A stretch of 31,291 nt of DNA, taken from positions 1 to 31,291 of the IMG/VR virus record IMGVR_UViG_3300027852_000129, one strand, 5' to 3'. The notes beneath the pieces are model-generated. The model made no database searches and was not told the origin of the DNA. It saw only the letters and a program-made list of their open reading frames with translations. A program made the translations under genes and the position numbers. Source of the stretch: a virus. Positions 28,907 through 31,291 of the stretch are shown here, in pieces (the first letter of the stretch is position 1; each line of letters opens with the position of its first letter).

Positions 28907-28947
28907 ACCCTACCTTGTTCTGATATCCGAGGCAATAGCTATTTGTC
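28907..28947 (-). promoter_or_regulatory. Promoter with 17-bp operator, copy 13
   Basis: GGCAATAGCTATTTGTC at 28931-28947. The -35 box is TTGCCT, spacer 17 bp, and the -10 box TAGGGT (28907-28912) is weak. It serves the genes starting at 28853 and 28131. Confidence 0.65.
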
Positions 28948-28962
28948 TTTGTGAGATAACTT

Positions 28963-30834
28963 TTAGTCTGCACATGCTCCAGTCTTGCGGCCGAACTCAT
29001 CCAAGGTACAGGCTCCTCCGAAATCATCCTCTTTTTGCAGTTCCGCGACCTTGATAATCTCAGCATCAGCTTCCTCATCGCCATCTGCGGCTTTGATTGG
29101 CTCGTCGTAGTTACCAGCAGGACGATAAGTAGTCAGTCCTTTCGCGCCGTTTTCCCATGCTGACATATAGATGTTCTTAAAGTCTTCGTATGAGAAGTCT
29201 GCAGGAACGTTGCATGTTTTCGAGACCGCGCTGTCACTCCACCTTTGAGCAGTGCAAAGAACAGCGACGTGTTCATCAGCAGTGATGTTTCCGTCAGTAA
29301 CGGTGCGACCCTCATGCCCAAGAACGGCGACACCATAGTCAGGAATTAGAACAGTCTCTACACCAGACTTCATGATGACATTGCGCTTCTGCTTGTATGC
29401 GATGACTGGCTCAATGCCAGACGATACGTTATCAGCATAGAGGGAGATAGTGCCAGTCGGCGCGACACTGGTTAAGTGACTATTACGGATACCGTGCTTC
29501 TTGATCAATTTGATCGTGTCTTCCCATAGACCTCCGACGAACTTAGATGCAAGGTAGCGTGTCTCGTCATACAGTGGAAACGAGCCCTTTTCAGCAGCCA
29601 GTAGAGCTGATGCTTGGTAGCAGTGATTAGTGATGAACTCACCAAGTCTGTCCTGAAACTCTATGAATTTCGGTGTACCGTAAGGAAATCCCATTGCTTC
29701 AAGAGCATTGGCTAGACCCGTGATGCCGAGACCCATGCGCCGCTTTCTTTGGGCTTCCATCTTCTGTTGAGGAAGAGGGTAACGGCTCCGATCGATGACA
29801 TTATCCATAGCGCGTACTACGCTAGGAATATCTTTTTCCAATTGCGCCCAATTGAAACGCCATTCGGGTCCTTCTGATGCATCCTTGTAGAGGTACTTCA
29901 CAACGTTAAATGAGCCCAAGAGGCAGGCACCGTAGGGAGGAAGAGGCTGTTCGCCACAAGGATTAGTTGCTGCAATCTGTTCGCAGTAGTAGAGATTATT
30001 CATCTCGTTAATGCGGTCGATGAACAGGACTCCCGGTTCGGCCCAATCGTACGTTCCACGCATGATCATATCCCACAGAGCGCGGGCGCTGACTTCACGG
30101 TAATCAACACCGCCAAATTTCAGCATGAACATTCCGTCTGCTTTTACAGCTTCCATCAGTTCATCGGTCACTGCGACTGACATATTGAAACCGCGCAGAG
30201 GACGATATTCCCATGGAATATTTTCATCTGTGACTTGTTTGGCGCGGATGAACTCCTCAATATCAGGGTGATCACATCGCATGACCATCATCTGTGCGCC
30301 GCGCCTGTTGCCTGCGCTGCTAGTTGCGCGGCATACCATGTCAAAAATACCAGCGAACACCAGCGGACCGTCTGTGGTACTGTCAACGCCCTTTATAATG
30401 TCACCTGATGGGCGCAAGGTGCTGAAATCATAACCCACGCCACCACCTTGTCGCATAGTCGTTGCAGCCAGCTTAGCTACGTCCATGATACTTTCGGAAG
30501 GGTGCTGAAGTGCGGTCGTACACATAAGGCGCTCGGCCTCGGTAGGACCATCGACAAAACTGTCGTGAATAGTAGGCATAACAAAGCAATTATAAAGTGT
30601 GACATTCTTCAGGGAACCAGCGCCAGCTTGGACACGTCCTGGAGGCATGAACCGTTGATCCATGGTACATTCTCGAAATGCCATGTAGTGTTCATGGGAG
30701 TCTTGAAGAAATCCCGCCACCCGATTACTCGCCTCTCGATGGTCTTCGTTTTTGCCTCGGTATTTCTCCGCGCCGATAGCATCGCAGTGTGGATTTTGTG
30801 GACCAGTCATCCGCCGCTTCTCCTGATTTCTCAT
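28963..30834 (-). CDS. nrdJ: Class II (B12-dependent) ribonucleotide reductase, 623 aa
   Basis: Reduces ribonucleotides to deoxynucleotides using adenosylcobalamin. The barrel core has Cys83 (LYNCFV), GGGVGYDFS (130-138), the loop NPCGEQPL (291-298) with the thiyl-radical Cys293, and GACLLGSFN with a further Cys304. A late block SVAPTGTISLYADNVSSGIEP matches the family. The C-terminus has Cys in CTLDEFGRKTGACAD, likely the shuttle pair that re-reduces the active site. It lacks an ATP-cone, so allosteric activity control is probably absent. The ATG at 30834 follows AGGAAACAACTT. Class II enzymes need no oxygen, suiting anaerobic or B12-rich hosts. Confidence 0.9.
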   Translation of the reverse strand: MRNQEKRRMTGPQNPHCDAIGAEKYRGKNEDHREASNRVAGFLQDSHEHYMAFRECTMDQRFMPPGRVQAGAGSLKNVTLYNCFVMPTIHDSFVDGPTEAERLMCTTALQHPSESIMDVAKLAATTMRQGGGVGYDFSTLRPSGDIIKGVDSTTDGPLVFAGIFDMVCRATSSAGNRRGAQMMVMRCDHPDIEEFIRAKQVTDENIPWEYRPLRGFNMSVAVTDELMEAVKADGMFMLKFGGVDYREVSARALWDMIMRGTYDWAEPGVLFIDRINEMNNLYYCEQIAATNPCGEQPLPPYGACLLGSFNVVKYLYKDASEGPEWRFNWAQLEKDIPSVVRAMDNVIDRSRYPLPQQKMEAQRKRRMGLGITGLANALEAMGFPYGTPKFIEFQDRLGEFITNHCYQASALLAAEKGSFPLYDETRYLASKFVGGLWEDTIKLIKKHGIRNSHLTSVAPTGTISLYADNVSSGIEPVIAYKQKRNVIMKSGVETVLIPDYGVAVLGHEGRTVTDGNITADEHVAVLCTAQRWSDSAVSKTCNVPADFSYEDFKNIYMSAWENGAKGLTTYRPAGNYDEPIKAADGDEEADAEIIKVAELQKEDDFGGACTLDEFGRKTGACAD

Positions 30835-30845
30835 AAGTTGTTTCC

Positions 30846-31291
30846 TTACATTCTAACGACGGTGACATTGTCAGCCGCTCTGGTTATTGCAGTGTAGAGC
30901 CACCGCCATTTATCTTTACGGAAGCAGAAACTTTCGTCGAAAACACAAACGCTACGCCATTGTGACCCTTGGGCCTTGTGACACGTCAGTCCATATCCAA
31001 ATGCAAATTCCTGAGCCTCGCGTTTTTCATACCATCCGAGATGCTCTTCCGTTCCAAGGAAATGGTGTTCGTGAGCAGATAATTCAATAGAAGCCATGCT
31101 ATCTTCTGGGTGTATAGACATGAACACTTTTTGGTCCATGACTCCTGTGATATCAGACACTTCGAAGATTGCCCCGTTCAACAAACCTAGCTCACTATTG
31201 TTTCTAAGGCAAACTAATCTGTCTCCGACAACAGGGAATGGATCCATGATACCTTTCAATTTGCGAAGTTTACTGATGGTTGCTCGCCGTG
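30846..31291 (-). CDS. RecD/Dda-like helicase, C-terminal part (runs off the window)
   Basis: The reading frame stays open to the end of the window, so only the C-terminal part is visible. FPVVGDRLVCLRNN leads into a loop-rich domain, and AFGYGLTCHKAQGSQWRSVC then WLYTAITRAADNVTVVRM matches the last motifs of superfamily 1 helicases of the RecD/Dda type (UvrD_C_2-like; motif V 'T-x-H-K-x-Q-G', motif VI 'Y-T-A-I-T-R-A'). Walker A must lie beyond 31291. It would unwind DNA in replication or recombination. It ends 11 bp before the reductase gene. Confidence 0.75.
   Translation of the reverse strand, partial: RRATISKLRKLKGIMDPFPVVGDRLVCLRNNSELGLLNGAIFEVSDITGVMDQKVFMSIHPEDSMASIELSAHEHHFLGTEEHLGWYEKREAQEFAFGYGLTCHKAQGSQWRSVCVFDESFCFRKDKWRWLYTAITRAADNVTVVRM

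Noticed and set aside
607-28947. T4-type late promoters (TATAAATA) in the repeated element
   Set aside because: The element contains ATAAATA in some copies, but the consistent 17-bp spacing from a TTGTCA-like box to a -10 box fits a sigma-70 promoter with an operator better.

Overview
The window is the accessory, regulatory and replication arm of a tailed double-stranded DNA phage, about 45% GC by eye. Nearly all genes lie on the minus strand, tightly packed, many with ATGA or TAATG start/stop overlaps. The encoded CtrA-type regulator is the best host clue: CtrA is the master cell-cycle regulator of Alphaproteobacteria, so an alphaproteobacterial host is likely. The B12-dependent ribonucleotide reductase and the Leu762-type family A DNA polymerase are common in marine phages.

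Layout. 1-76: the tail of a rightward gene and a strong rho-independent terminator. 80-3430: small leftward genes, a putative terminase small subunit, an iterated TCGGCGATTTT motif, and one isolated rightward gene (2575-3237). 3441-12021: about 25 small leftward genes in operons. They include a lipoprotein with a membrane coiled-coil partner, a secreted Asp/Gly-repeat protein, DUF1653-, DUF3846- and DUF2786-like proteins, and a GHKL-like ATPase. 12013-13789: a gene pair separated by an RNA region in which the 3' half of a tRNA precedes the 5' half (candidate circularly permuted tRNA). 13858-16259: DNA ligase with a C-terminal clamp-binding motif, and ctrA plus a co-translated partner. 16312-23190: primase-helicase, tandem-HTH protein, PD-(D/E)XK nuclease, dCMP deaminase, DEDD exonuclease, MazG-like protein and DNA polymerase. 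23187-28131: cupin, DUF3310, HD phosphohydrolase, thymidylate-synthase homologue, glycosyltransferase and a protein resembling the helical enzymes of DNA base hypermodification. 28131-31291: a Lys/Ala-tailed protein, class II ribonucleotide reductase and the C-terminal part of a RecD/Dda-like helicase that runs off the window.

How it works together. Almost every leftward transcription unit starts with one shared element: a 17-bp near-palindrome (best copy GACAAATTCTATTTGTC) whose inner end forms the -35 box (TTGTCA-like), followed 16-18 bp later by a -10 box. I see 13 copies, several overlapping the stop codon of the preceding gene. This suggests one repressor or activator controlling the whole arm. 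The nucleotide genes (dCMP deaminase, thymidylate-synthase homologue, HD and MazG hydrolases, ribonucleotide reductase) feed replication. Together with the glycosyltransferase and the hypermodification-type protein they suggest that this phage carries modified bases. I also recovered four genes shorter than 60 codons that are supported by overlaps and ribosome binding sites.
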